NCBI GenBank assembly: GCA_009746045.1
Contig: RPFO01000130.1
Coordinates: forward strand, 2,579,625 to 2,635,204
DNA length: 55,580 bases
DNA from: Mesostigma viride
Taxonomy: Eukaryota; Streptophyta; Mesostigmatophyceae; Mesostigmatales; Mesostigmataceae
Reading direction: 5' to 3'
Position 1 is the stretch's first letter; every line of letters begins with the position of its first letter. Shown here piece by piece: positions 1-11,123 of the stretch. Both the position numbers and the translations under genes were made by a program. The notes below the pieces were generated by a model that searched no databases, was not told the origin of the DNA, and saw nothing but the letters and a program-made list of their open reading frames with translations.

Positions 1-145
1 GAAACTTGCCTCCAAACATATATATCGATAGAGGTATGCGTCTTATTTAATTTCAAGGTACCTCTTAATTAATCTCGGCCCCCGCCTTCCGCTAATTTGC
101 TAATTTGCTAAATTTGCTAAAAAAGAGCCAATTTTACCCCGACTA
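1..145 (+). repeat. Dispersed repeat R, copy 1 (right part)
   Basis: Nearly identical to 10291-10433, and related to 7451-7501 continued at 9787-9835. The shared text includes an ATATATCTCGATAGAGG-like core, GCGTCTTATTTAATTTCAAGG and a run of GCTAATTT units. It runs straight into the LINE remnant at its right side. No coding potential was seen. Copies 1 and 3 are uninterrupted and show the empty site of the transposon sitting in copy 2. Confidence 0.75.
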
Positions 146-2560
146 CAGACAAACCAGGAGGCTGCCCGGGTGTGAGCCCGTCACGTCTAGTGTAGCACGT
201 GTCCATGCCGAGTCTATCACGAAAAGTCCACGGGTGGCGGCCCTGCCGCGCGCGGCCGGGGGCACGCCAGGTGAGGACATATCGCCCAGGCTGGGCAGGC
301 TTGGTGCCAGCTAGTCTATCCGATGTATCTACGTGATCTGTGCGGGCCAGGTGCCCGGCTAGGCCCAGGCGCCTGTGCCTAATAATGTGGGAAACATAGG
401 GCAAATCAGCGTACAAATCCTCGTACTAATGTGCAAACCAAAGGGGATGTTAAGGGCCTTGCGCAGCATCTTGGTGACGGCGCCGTTGAGTCGTTGCTCC
501 AGCTCCTGCGTCAGTGTCCACGTCTCGGCGCCATAGGTCAGGATCGTCAGAATGACGACCTTGAAGAGGTCACGCTTGACGATCCGGGGTAGGGCGGGGT
601 TGCTCCACCAGCGGCAGTGGGCATGGAGGTGCGCCCACGCCATGCCGATCCTTGTCGTCATGTCGTCCTCGCAGTCGGGAAGCCAACTGCCGAGCAGCTT
701 GAAGCGGCCTGAAGGAGGGTAGTTGACCTCGGTGTCGTCTAAGAGGCGGAGTGTGGGTCACTGGGGGCCCTGCCATGCCGAGGGCCAGGGCCTCCGTTTT
801 GGGGCTGATTTCTAGACCAACCGCCCGAGCCTCGAGCGCCAGGCAGTCCAGCCAAAGTTGGGCAGACTCCGGCTTCTCGATGAGCGTGATGTCGTCGGCA
901 TAAATGAGGTCAGCTAGTAAATTCTGCTTGTTAGTCGGCCCCCCTTCTCCAACCTCGTTCGTGGTCGCTAGGCCAGGGGCACGGCCTGCAATCCTAGCAA
1001 AGCGAGCACGTGCCTGGCGCATAACATAATCCACTACAATAATAAACAGGTACGGCGACAGGACGCAACCCTGCCAGACGCCGGTCTGCAGTGGGCATAG
1101 CGGGGTAATGCCGTGTTGAGTGCGCACCGAAGTGGTCGACCCCTCATACAGCGTGCGGATGGCGGTAATCAGGGGAGTGGGGACGCGAGCGCGAGCAAGT
1201 ACAGCCCATAGAGCTTCGACCGGTAGGACTGTTTGCACCCATCCACCCATCCATCGGGGTTAACAGTGCTCCGTGACTCCCCAACGGGAGGACGAGACTA
1301 ATTAATTAATTAATTAATTAATAGAGCGTCCCAGAGGACAGAGTCAAAAGCCTTGATGAAGTCGACGAAGATCAGGATGGCGGGAAACTCACCAGGTTGC
1401 AGGAGAGCGATTTCCTCAAAGAGGCGCGCGACGCGCGACGAAGATGGCCATGACGGTGTTGCGCCCAGGACGAAAGCCCATTTGACTTTCCCCTAGGTGA
1501 TAGTCGAGAGCAGAACGAAGGCGGTTGAGGATCATGCGCATGAACAACTTTGTGCGGCGCTCTGGATGCAGACTCCTCGGTAGTTGGCGGGGTCGTTAGG
1601 GGAACCTTTGTTTTTGTACAGCATAATACGGTACTAAGCTGTGCTGCCACTCAGGAATCGGCGGGGCGTCGGCAAGCAGGATCCGGTTGCAGACGTCAAG
1701 CAGGAACCCCGTGAGCGCCGTCAGCTTAATCACCGGGGCAGCTGGGAGCTGATCAGGTCCAACGGCGGCGTAGAAGCGGAGTTGCTTGGCAGCGGTGCTC
1801 AGCTCGAGCTCGGTGAACTGCGGTAGCTCGTTGGGGTCGGCCAGGGGTTCCGTCAGGGCTGGGTACGTGTAGTCCTGCTCAGCGGCGGGCGGCGTGGGCG
1901 GCGCAGGGACGTCCGCAGGCGCGACTGCCAGGCGGGCGGCCGCCAGAGGGCCAAGCGGCGGAGGCGGCGGGGGGGCGCCGAGCAGCCGGGACTGGGAGGA
2001 ATACCACTGGTCGAGCTGCTGCTGCGGTGACTGAGCCAGAAAGCGTCCGCGGCGCCGGCTGCGTGCCGCCGGCAGGCCGTTGGGCGTGACCCAGGCGTGT
2101 CCAGGCGTACTTGCCGTGCTGGTCCTTAAGGTGGGTGAAGTACTCGCGGACATGAAGGTCCTCCTGCACCTTGGTCGCCTGCCGGATGGCCGAGTAATAA
2201 TCGGCTTTGAGGCGGGCGTAGCAAGCGGGGTCGCGGTTGTCGCGCAGGGCTTGCCGGGCCTGGATGACAGCGGGGAGCCGGTGCAGGCTGGTGAAGCGGG
2301 GCGGGCGGCGGGGCCGGGGGCAGCAGGGCCCCGGCCGCGGGCAGCTTGCCAGCGAGGTGCCGAAGGGCCGATGCCGGGCCGGCAGCGAGCAGCTGGGCGT
2401 GGCTGGCCGGGATGTCCAGCGCGTCGACGAACGCCTCTGTCGCGCGCTTGTGGGCGCGTTTTTCAGGGAAGTCCTCCAGAGCGTCGTCAGATTTCTCAAG
2501 CAACTCGGGCTGGATGGATGGAGGTGGGCAAAGCCGCGAAACCGAACTAATCTAACTCTA
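101..2560 (-). pseudogene. Non-LTR (LINE) retrotransposon, frameshifted copy
   Basis: Minus-strand remnant of a LINE ORF. From 5' to 3' the pieces are a linker region (about 2500-2000), the start of reverse transcriptase (2000-1330), the RT core with GVWQGCVLSP and YADDI (1250-570), the thumb segment ending KMLRKALNIPFGLH (660-430) and a C-terminal module with RRLGLAGHLARTD and GRYVLTW (416-117). The pieces lie in different frames, so the copy is dead. It matches the plus-strand copy at 31826-33259 closely, but extends further at both ends. A 106-bp foreign insert splits the RT at 1215-1320. The endonuclease domain is not seen. Assignment to a LINE clade is not attempted. Confidence 0.9.
1215..1320 (+). 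mobile_element. 5'-truncated LINE tail with 7-bp target-site duplication
   Basis: A 106-bp insert in the LINE RT, in the opposite orientation. It is flanked by ATAGAGC at 1208-1214 and at 1321-1327. The intact LINE copy at about 32480 has the site once. The insert reads from ACCGGTAGGACTGTTTGCACCC through a CCATC run to CTCCCCAACGGGAGGACGAG and ends in a (TAAT)n tail. Related tails close the LINE ends at 6727-6830 and 39489-39590 (there on the minus strand). The short tail, simple-repeat 3' end and target duplication are typical of target-primed reverse transcription with severe 5' truncation. Confidence 0.85.
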
Positions 2561-2639
2561 AGCTAATCTAATCTAGAAAACTAAAAAGGGTTTGTAGACC
2601 AGCCATCAACTATATAGATTAGCTGCTGGCCGACTAATT

Positions 2640-2844
2640 CATGGTCCCAGCTCAGTTTTGCCACACCGCATTTCCTGCCTCTCTCTAGCTTGGACTGCCA
2701 TGCAGGACAAGAAGAGATGCAGCAGACCATTGTCCAAGGTCCTCGTCCTCACGGTGCTCACGTATGGCGCCGAGGCGTGGACCCTCCCACCCAAACTGGC
2801 AGCTCGGCTCGACGGCACAGTTTACAGGATGCTCCGGCAGGTAG
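2640..2844 (+). pseudogene. LINE fragment, left part (interrupted by piggyBac)
   Basis: Translates to a LINE thumb segment: KVLVLTVLTYGAEAWTL, then RLDGTVYRMLRQV, where the piggyBac element interrupts the frame. The first 100 bases instead resemble the extreme 3' end of the same LINE (SRLWTAMQDK, as at 6060-6085) joined directly to the thumb segment, so this copy is internally rearranged. The reading frame resumes at 5745. Confidence 0.8.
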
Positions 2845-3344
2845 TCCGGGAATGGGTTTTTGGCATTTTTTGACCCCTGAAAATGAAAAAAATCATAACT
2901 CATAGACCACAACTCCAAATACCCCCAACCAAGGTGCTAGGAATATCTACACTTCAAGGGCTTTCAGAATTTTAATATGCAATAATATCATGATTTTATA
3001 AAGTGGTTTGCAAGATATTTAATGTCAAAGTTGGCCAAAAGACGATCATTTTCAGGCAAGGGAAATCCCCTTAGTAGTTTACCCCTGCAGGGAGGGTTCT
3101 AAAAAATTATTCTGGGGTTGGACAATGTCAATAGATAGTTTAGGTATCATGACACAAGGTATGTTCAGTCAGAATTGCATTTTATTGAGTGCACCACGCT
3201 CATATTGACACATGGGTATCGCCAGCCAAAAACAGGAAAAAAGCACTGTCAACCCATTATAACTTATTTGATGGAAACTCATGTCCTATGTCAATATATG
3301 AGCACCCAGCATGGAAAAAACATGGAAGACAATAATACAAGCCG

Positions 3345-5604
3345 CTACTCATCACCCCGGCAGCGCTCAAAATTGCCCTGGCGTGCCATATGCCAGTGCT
3401 CCCAGCAGCCGGGCTCGGCGTGCAGGTGCACATCACATTCTTTACACTTGTTCTTGATCTTGCTGTTCGCCTTGCATGCAGCACACCGCATCAGCGTGTC
3501 AGACACCCACGGTGTATGCCTGGCAGCCTCGGCAAAGACGCCAAAGGGCCTTCTCCAGCAAGGGCCCTTGCGGCCCAGCGTGCTTTCCCTACGCTTGGAA
3601 TCCAGTTCTTCTGCCTTCTCTAATAGCTCCCTGGCCAAGGCAGCCCTAAACTCCCTCTGGCTGAATGGCCCTTCGTCCGGGAAGGCCACTTGCTGATACT
3701 TATAAGCGGTCACCACCGCAATATTCAGTATCCAAAAGAAGTTGCGCTGCCATGGGCGCTTGGTGACTATCTCGAAGTGGTGGTTCGCTGCCACCTGGTC
3801 AACCCTATCCACCCCACTCTTGTACGTGTCATAGAATGCCTTGATCTCAGGAATGTCCACCATCTCGTACTCTCCCTTGCCCTTGTTCCACCGCTCCTTC
3901 TGCACCACGGGGTCCTCGGCAGGGCTGCCATGGCGTGAGCTGTAGAAGCGAACCATCTTGCTGTCCACATAGGTGAGGGCAGTGAGAACCATGCCACATG
4001 GCAGAGCACACATCCTATGCAACATGCCACCCCGCGTCATGCCCCTGCTCTTGGCCTCCGCCTCGGTGATGTTGATGTCACGGGGATAGCACGTGCGATC
4101 ACGCCTGACAGTGCCCACAAAGGTGTACCCCTTCTCTGCCAGCCACTCAACAAGCTTGGCGCGGCTAAAGAAGTTGTCTGCGACCACCGTGGTTTTGGCA
4201 TGCAAGATATGATGGCACAAGTGCACCATACTAGCCACCCATGCTGCCCCAAAGCCTCCGTCCTTCACATAGAAGTCCATGTCCTCCTCCAAGGGTGCGC
4301 CTATCGGCCACTGCCCCTTGCCCAGGTAAGGGATGAAGCAAATGAGGATGCCCGTGCTCCCACATGCTAGTGCCCAATGCTTGGTGCCCCACCTACTACG
4401 TGAAGGCTTGTCCTTCATATACTGCCGCACGGGGTTCTTGCCCCTGTCAAAGCACATGCTCTCATCACCTGCCACTACCCCGCTGGGCTGAAAGTTGTGC
4501 AGCAGCTTCACCTGCACGTGCTCGAACAATACCCTCACGTGCCACAGCGGATCATACCCCTCCTCATGCTTGCTTGGCCTCGCATCGGTGGGATCCCTAG
4601 CCATGATGTTGCGAAGGATATTCTCAAATGTAAAGAGAGACATCATGAGCTTGATGGAAGCATTGCCAACCAGAGGGTCATTATCCCAATAAGTAGCATA
4701 TGCCCCCCTATGCCAATGAATGGACATGATGAGCAGGCAAGAAATGAAACGATTAGGATATCTGATTCAGACTGTCACATCCTTCCAGCGCCTCCCTTGC
4801 TTGTTATCCTCATCAAGCTTGGCACGACGCTGGGCAGCCTTCTCGTTTGTCCAGCCCGCAATCTGGCGGATGAATTCCAGGGTCACCAGCGAGAAGAAGT
4901 AATCAATGGCGGTAAAATTCTCGCATCTGAGCCTCATCGAGGCAGGGGCGATGTCTTCCGCAGGTGGCTTGTCAAGATCGACGTTTCCCCAGTCAAAGTT
5001 GCTGGCTTCTTGGCCATTCCGGATCGACCGCCTGGCCCTGCCCGGCCCTGCCCCGACCGCGGGAGCCTGCCCCCCGTCCACGAGAGCTAGCAGGTCGGCC
5101 GCGTTTTGGTCGAGGCTCGTCGTCACCATCGTCATCGTCATCAGCATCGTTTCCATCGTTAGTGTTGGAACTATCTTGTGCATTTCCTTCGTCACTGCTG
5201 GTACTGTCAGTTCCGGAACTAGATTCCGCCTGGCTGCAACTGTCGGTATTGTCGCCTTCCTCCCTAAAATTGCGGTAGCCTTGGCTCAATGCCCACCACT
5301 CTGTGACCACTGCCATCTCGAACCAGTGGTGCTCGCCATCATCATCGAAAAGAAGCTCGACTGAATAGTCAGCCCTGCCCCCCCCGTGCCTGACATTTGT
5401 GACAGTGGCTGTGTACGTGACATCTGGGGTCTTGAAAACCTCGCCAGGCACGCGCAAAACTCGATTTTTCCAAGTTTTACGGAGTGCAGCAGACATAAAC
5501 GCGCGCGCGCGTCGAAACCAAAAATCACGCAAAAAGTCACGTGATACTTTAGCTATGGCACGCTGTTTCAACTGGGATATGGCGAAATTACCCCCCAAAC
5601 CCAT
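3345..5604 (-). pseudogene. piggyBac transposase, broken
   Basis: The 460-aa open part (4727-3345) carries a DDE transposase of the piggyBac family (DDE_Tnp_1_7). The three acidic catalytic positions lie in GDESMCF, VVADNFFSRAK and SGVDRVDQV. A C-terminal Cys/His finger is also present (CAACKAN, then CKECDVHLHAEPGC). Upstream, 5604-4993 and 5195-4767 encode an acidic Asp/Glu/Ser-rich N-terminus and a lead-in segment (WTNEKAAQRRAKLD, WKDVT) in two frames. Breaks: a frame change around 5000-5190, and one in-frame TGA at 4767-4769 just after WKDVTV. A short intron at the frame change is possible. The in-frame TGA has no obvious intron. Function when intact: cut-and-paste transposition at TTAA sites. 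Confidence 0.9.
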
Positions 5605-5708
5605 ATATCAGCACCTTCGTTGAATGTTCCTGGATCCACTGATCAACTTACATCCGTCACGGGTGGCGCGGCGCTCCTGGAATTAAGCGCCGCGCCACCG
5701 GGGGTCAA

Positions 5709-5730
5709 ACAGGGCGATATATCGCCCTGT
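5709..5730. repeat. 22-bp perfect palindrome near the piggyBac right end
   Basis: ACAGGGCGATA followed by its exact reverse complement TATCGCCCTGT, lying 14-35 bp inside the right terminus. It may be a subterminal binding site for the transposase. There is no counterpart at the left end. Confidence 0.8.
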
Positions 5731-5744
5731 TTCCGGACTATGGG

Positions 5745-6302
5745 TTAACGTAGGTTTTTCCGAGCGTCCGTCATCAGAGTCTTTGTATCATGGCATGCCT
5801 CGTGTTTTGGACGAGATTAGGCAGCGTAGGATAGCATTTGTAGGACACCTTGCCCGCACCAGCCAGGTCGACACCACCCTTGGTCTGGCCGGCCCCCAGC
5901 GGCTTGGACAGCCGGGGCGGCACATTCTGACCTGGCCTGGCCCCGCGGACATTCCCAAAAGGGTAGGGAAACCTGTCACCAACTACGTTCAGATGTTGCT
6001 GGACGAGTCACCTAGTGGTCCCAGCCCAGTTTGAGCACCGCATCCACTCTCTCTCCCGTCTTTGGACTGCCATGCAGGACAAGACGCGGTGGAAGAAGAT
6101 TGTCAAGGCGCACACGCCCGACCCTGTGGGCAAGCCACCTCCCCCCAAGCGGAGGAGGCGTTTTGGTGAGTAGTGTAGTTAGGATTTTCTAGATAGAGTT
6201 AGGATAGTTCGATCACGCGGCTTCCTCCACCCCATCCATCATGAAATATGTGCTACATGACCTCCCCACGGAGGCATGTTATAATTTAATTTAATTTTTA
6301 AT
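5745..6302 (+). pseudogene. LINE C-terminal end, right part after the piggyBac insert
   Basis: Continues the LINE frame interrupted at 2844: NVGFSERPSSESLYHGM, then RQRRIAFVGHLARTSQVDTT and GQPGRHILTWPGP. After one frame change it ends in TAMQDKTRWKKIVKAHTPD and KPPPPKRRRRFGE with a stop near 6172. The Arg-rich RQRR..F.GHLAR block is shared by all LINE copies in this window. The 3' UTR ends in an AT-rich tail around 6280-6302. Confidence 0.8.
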
Positions 6303-6540
6303 GGAAATGTGTAGCCTTACATGCGAAATAATATGGCCGGCTGACGTGAAGAGCGACTAGATGACCTAGACGGTGGGGCCGGAAACAGCATCAAGCAGCG
6401 GATGAGTAGTGTAGTTAGGATTTTCTAGATAGAGTTAGGATAGTTCGATCACGCGGCTTCCTCCACCCCATCCATCATGAAATATGTGCTACATGACCCC
6501 CCCACGGAGGCATGTTATAATTTAATTTAATTTTTAATTT
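6166..6540 (+). repeat. Duplicated LINE 3' UTR (about 137 bp, twice)
   Basis: 6166-6302 and 6404-6540 are almost identical (GAGTAGTGTAGTTAGGATTT through TTTAATTTAATTTTTAA). The 101-bp spacer between them (6303-6403) reappears in inverted orientation at 9904-10010, sharing AGCGACTAGATGACCTAGAC. Confidence 0.8.
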
Positions 6541-6970
6541 AATTGTCCAGGCCCACACGCCAGCCCCTGTGGGAAATGTCCCCCCGGCCCCCCCAGAGGA
6601 GGAAGGGGCTCTTTGCTGCTAGCTCAAGTAGATCTCGAGTACTTGGGATTTTGGTAGATTTGATTTGAGTTATGGCATAGTTAGTTTTCGCGGCTTCGCT
6701 CACCCCCCCCCTCCATGCAGCAATGGAATTAATTATTTCGTGCTGCCTTTGGGGAGTCGCGGAGCATTAACCCCGATGGAGGATGCATGGGTGGGCTACC
6801 AGTCTATTCTATCTAGTTTACAAACAAGCCAACTGCATGGTCTTTATCTGTGCGGCCAGGCCCTAGGGGTCTTGACTAGCATGCTTTCCGCGCTTGCATA
6901 CACGCGGCCTTCCCCAATGCGGGGGGGTCATTGTCCTTTATAACCTGAGCCCACTTGAATTTTACCCCGA
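6541..6970. pseudogene. LINE 3' ends in both orientations
   Basis: 6541-6720 repeats the plus-strand LINE 3' coding end and UTR (CCACACGCCAGCCCCTGTGGG, CTAGCTCAAGTAGATC). 6727-6970 is the 3' end of another copy on the minus strand. It has a tail like that of 1215-1320 (GAGTCGCGGAGCATTAACCC), then UTR and the end of the ORF. It aligns with 39489-39775. No intact frame. Confidence 0.65.
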
Positions 6971-7497
6971 CTAGGTTGTCCCCAGTTTACAAATTAACAA
7001 AATTAACAAATTAACGCCGGCGGACTACCTGCGGACTGCTCGACGCGGAGTCGCCGGGCTACAAGTTCCGTACTTTACCAAACTCAGCCTTAGAGGCCGC
7101 CGCACCAATTTTTACTTCTTTCCGTCACATGGCTTGCGTTGGGTTCATCGACGAGCATCGACGCTCATCGACGGTGCAATCTGACGGCGGAGAATAAGTT
7201 CGCCACAGCATAGCGCGACGCAAGGGCTAAGATCCGACAACGTGACATGCAAAGCTTTATACCGCATCGCTAACAGGAAATTCCGTCCAACACCGTCGTA
7301 CAGTACTGCCAGTCGACCGCACCTCTGCCTCTTAACCGTCGAATGCGCAATCGATCTAGAAAGTAGAAACGTCCCCGCGACACTTCCGCGATTTCAGTAC
7401 TTTCCGTCACCCTTGACAGTTTTCGTACAATACTACAAATTTACGCCAATAGAAACTCGCCTCCATACATATATCTCGATAGAGGCGTGCGTCTTAT
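6971..7497 (+). repeat. Dispersed repeat R, copy 2 (left part) and unannotated flank
   Basis: 7271-7497 resembles 10155-10330 (shared ACCGTCGAATGCGCAATCG, TCACCCTTGACAGTT and ACGCCAATAGAAACT). The remainder, 6971-7270, shows no gene that I can support. Confidence 0.6.
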
Positions 7498-9790
7498 TTA
7501 AGGGGAGGGGATATGCCTAAAGGGCACTTTTCTGGAAACCATACCTATGCATGTGCTAAAAATCCAATTATGGTTGGGAACCATAAATATGATAAAAAAA
7601 AATTTTTCCAGCCACTTGGGGGGGGTACTAGCCCCCACCATACACCGGTTACGCGCTAAAAATAGAAAAAGACGCTACTTTAGTCACATTTTTCCTAGGA
7701 CAATGGGCAAACATATTGGGACCAAATCATATATTCCCGCATAGTTCCCCCACTTTTGAGAAAGCCTGCCTAATTTTGAGCACAAAATAATGATGTTTAG
7801 ACACATTGATGGATTTTCCCGCAAAAAGGGTCCTTTTTTAAACAAAAAAAAATAAAACAAATCATAAACACATGCAATAGTGCCAAATCATATATTCCCA
7901 AATACTAGAGAGGGGGGACATGCAGCCCCAAATTTTCAGGTCATTCTGACAAGCGCAGCCCTATTTGATGGATATTCCTAGATTGCCACCTGTGATGACG
8001 CTGACGGAGGTTTTAGCTAGTATTTAACCACACTAACACCCCTTTATACATCTAAGCCACGTGAAAACTGGCCAAACCACACACTACCATCCTCTGCACA
8101 TATGGTACCTCCTATGTTCCAGGTTTGACGACGTTCCGACAAGAACTGCCCAAGTTACAACCATTCCAAGACGGCCACCCATGTAGACACTACAAGGAAA
8201 TTATAGTAACCATTCAGCCACACTAGCACCTCCTTCTTCATCAAAGACATCTGCAAACTGACCAAAGCACACATAATTAACTCTTGCACGCTGACGGCAA
8301 CGCATGCTCAACGTGGGGGTCATTGTGACAAGAACTACTCAAGTTGATGGGTTTCCTATATGACCACCTGACAAGGCGCTAAGGACCACTCAGTAAGTCA
8401 GTAACCCCACAGTGCCACTTCATATGCCATCCAACATGCACCAAAACCATGCTGAGTATGTTTACAATGTACAAAGGGGTGGCCACGCACCTCATACGTC
8501 TTCATCATCCCTCCAGCATGGCCAGCCTTGTAAATATGTTCATAGCCTTGACGATGGTAGCCCTAATACGCCTAAGCAGCATTTCCTATGTTTCTCCCAG
8601 GTTAGAGTGTAAGGTTGATGCCAACCAAGCTAATCAACTCAACAACACCTCCTAAACTGGTATCCCCGGCATGGATGACAAACTGGGACTATGGAGGGCG
8701 AGGAACCAAGCAGGAACATGGTATATATAGCTTGCATGCAGTCATGCATGTCAACCATGGTTGGCTCAGCACATTGTAGTCTTGTCACATCATCATAACA
8801 AAGGAAAGCTCAAACAACCATTGGTGCCAGCTATCTACATGCAGTCACACAAATGCAATATCTCCAACATCATCATCACTAAAACACTTCCATCCCTGCA
8901 CGATAAAATGCAAAGAAACCACTGGCGGCCCTTCAGCGCATGAGCGCTGTGATGCCGCTGTGGCCTGCGAAGAGAGGGTGCGTCACTCTTAAACAACAAG
9001 AAGCGTCCATACGCACAACATCCTTGCCGGAACGCGTTTTATGAAATGCCTTATACCTTCCCAAAGAACTATTGGCTGCGACTGAAGCGGCCCTGACCAC
9101 GGCATCAACGAAAACAATCTAAAGCTGCCAGGTATTCGACAACACAACGGCAAGCGACGGCGAGCTAGCTGGCGGAAACTGCCCAAAAAGAACGCAAAAA
9201 ACCTCGAACGATGAGCTCATAGAAGAAAGCACTGATAGCAGATAACATTCGCAACAAATCTGTACCTCGCCCTCGTAAATCCCTCACCCAGGCGCGCAAC
9301 AACAGCCGTTCTTCCATGGACAGGTCAGACACGCACTGCGCAGGTCTGAACAATTACTTACCGATAATGGCCGAAAATCTGGCAAAAAGCACCAGATCGG
9401 TTTAGAATTCGATGCAACCGATATTAACGCCTGCTTCACGGTCAGAAAAACCCTTAAAACCGCGATTTTACAGCCGCTATCATGAATTCTATTTCATTCC
9501 GCGCGACCAAAAAATTCAGATTACCCCCCATGCCGATGGCATAAAAAAACAACAGCGATATTGTCAACCAGCTGATTTCCGCCACAAACTAACATCATAA
9601 ACGCATCGTCTTTTAGATTCGAGTAAAAATTTTGCATTTCGCCTGCCCTGGTGTGGTAGTTTCGCCTGAACGCAGTCGCCATGGCCACTTCCGCAAGGGG
9701 TGCGCGCACCGTGCACGTGAAATTTATGACCTTCGGTTCCGGCGCGAATTTTTTGGCGCCAAAAAATTCGGGCATGTCCCGTCCCCTTAA
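7498..9790. mobile_element. Non-autonomous TTAA transposon, copy A
   Basis: A 2,285-bp element (7502-9786) with ends TTAA-GGGGAGGGG and CGTCCCC-TTAA, flanked by TTAA at 7498-7501 and 9787-9790. Uninterrupted copies of the host repeat at about 38-60 and 10328-10350 read TTATTTAATTTCAAGG with a single TTAA, so they are empty sites. The interior is AT-rich with no long ORF and only scattered 60-90-codon frames. It shares blocks with element B: a GGGGGTACTA block near 7625 and GCCATGGCCAC near 9680. TTAA targeting suggests piggyBac-type mobilisation, but the ends differ from those of the 2842-5744 element. Confidence 0.82.
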
Positions 9791-9827
9791 TTTCAAGGTA
9801 ACTTACCTCAAGGTAACTTACCTAATC

Positions 9828-9900
9828 TCGCCCCCCCGTTGTAACACCGTCCCCCCGTTGTAACACCGTTCCCCCGTTGTAACACCGTCCCCCCCCCCCG
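9828..9900 (+). repeat. 18-bp tandem repeat CCCCCGTTGTAACACCGT
   Basis: About four head-to-tail units with variable C-run length. One more unit lies at 10129-10150. Confidence 0.85.
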
Positions 9901-9903
9901 CCC

Positions 9904-10433
9904 TGATCAAGCATGCTGTTTCCGGCCCCACCGTCTAGGTCATCTAGTCGCTCCACACGTAAGCCAGCCATAATTTCAATGCACAAGGATACACATTTCC
10001 ATCACCATTCATCTTCATCATCCTGAACGACTCGAAAACGCGGAAAAGATAACGGCAGGCTCGAGCTACCATGGTCCGGATTCTCCCGATTTCTGGCCTG
10101 CGCTGGTTGTCTCTTTGATAAATGCGTCCCCCCCCCGTTGTAACACCGTCCCCCCCCACGTACAGTACTTTCAACCGCAGCTCTGCCTTTTAACCGTCGA
10201 ATGCGCAATCGATCTAGAAAGTATCCGCGATTTCAGTACATGCCGTCACCCTTGACAGTTGTCGTACAATAGTACAAATTAACGCCAATAGAAACTTGCC
10301 TCCAAACATATATCTCGATAGAGGTATGCGTCTTATTTAATTTCAAGGTACCTCTTAATTAATCTCGGCCCCCGCCTTCCGCTAATTTGCTAATTTGCTA
10401 AATTTGCTAAAAAAGAGCCAATTTTACCCCGAC
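9904..10433 (+). repeat. Inverted spacer copy and repeat R, copy 3
   Basis: 9904-10010 is the inverted counterpart of 6303-6403. 10155-10433 is an uninterrupted copy of repeat R, matching 1-145 at its right half and 7271-7501 at its left half. No gene was recognised. Confidence 0.75.
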
Positions 10434-10439
10434 TTGGCC

Positions 10440-11123
10440 TTCTTCACGTACATCATTAATTAATTAATTATCAACATCACTCCGTTGGGAGTCAATGTAG
10501 CACATATCCCTGAGAAGGGGCATATGGCTTTCAATACATCCTAGGCTACTTCATGCAAGGGTGGGAATGTAAGCAACACTTGCTCTAGGTGCCGCAAGGG
10601 CACCTGCACCACCATGCTGTCTCAGGTTCAACCCAGCGAAGGGGATCCTGGCACGGGGGAGGAAGATCATCATGGCTATACAAGGGCTAGGGCATGGCTT
10701 CTCGACAGAGAGCATCTCTCTGCATGGCATAGCATGGCTAAATTCTTAATGCAACATCCATGGGGGTCCCATTATAGGCATGGCTTGGCTAAATTCTAAA
10801 GGCAACATCCATGGGGGCCATTATGGGCGCACATGCGCGTGGGCCACATGCTAGGCTAAGCCTTACTAATCTACACTACTGGTATATATATTCCTAGTCT
10901 GAGGTGGCAGGAGGGGGCTGCCAGGGCTTGTGGTCAACGTGGATGACCGCCCCCCTCCAGTATACCGGCTTCCGTACATCATCCTTTTCCAAATCACGGA
11001 AAGGCCAAGCCCCCCCATGTCCTCTTCTAGCTGCTCCTTGAGCTGACAGTTACGCGCACAGAAATATGCTTCGTTTAAATATAGCTGTATGCCATTTTTG
11101 TGTTGTCTCCATATGCGATCCAC
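10440..11123 (-). pseudogene. LINE 3' end, minus strand
   Basis: 11123-10866 encodes a LINE C-terminal fragment with QLKEQLEEDMGGLGLSVIW, close to TFKEQLVEDMGGLGL at 39801. The tail near 10455-10520 ends in (ATTA)n. The UTR block with AGCACATATCCCTGAGAAGG is repeated at 38973-39120. Within 10700-10830 an imperfect 60-bp unit (GCATGGCT..TAAATTCT..CAACATCCATGGGG) is duplicated. Confidence 0.7.

Larger units (their letters stand above)
2842..5744 (-). mobile_element. piggyBac-type DNA transposon inserted in a LINE
   Basis: The right end reads inward from TTAA (5745-5748) as CCCATAGTCCGGAAAC. The left end starts TAGTCCGGGAATGGG at 2842. Both ends share TAGTCCGG and a nearby TTTGACCCC, giving imperfect terminal inverted repeats. 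The LINE protein reads on across the element (MLRQV then NVGFSER) if one TTAA is kept, so TTAA was the target, as the piggyBac superfamily requires. The left TTAA plus about four terminal bases are missing, which should prevent remobilisation. The element carries one transposase reading frame on the minus strand. Confidence 0.88.
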
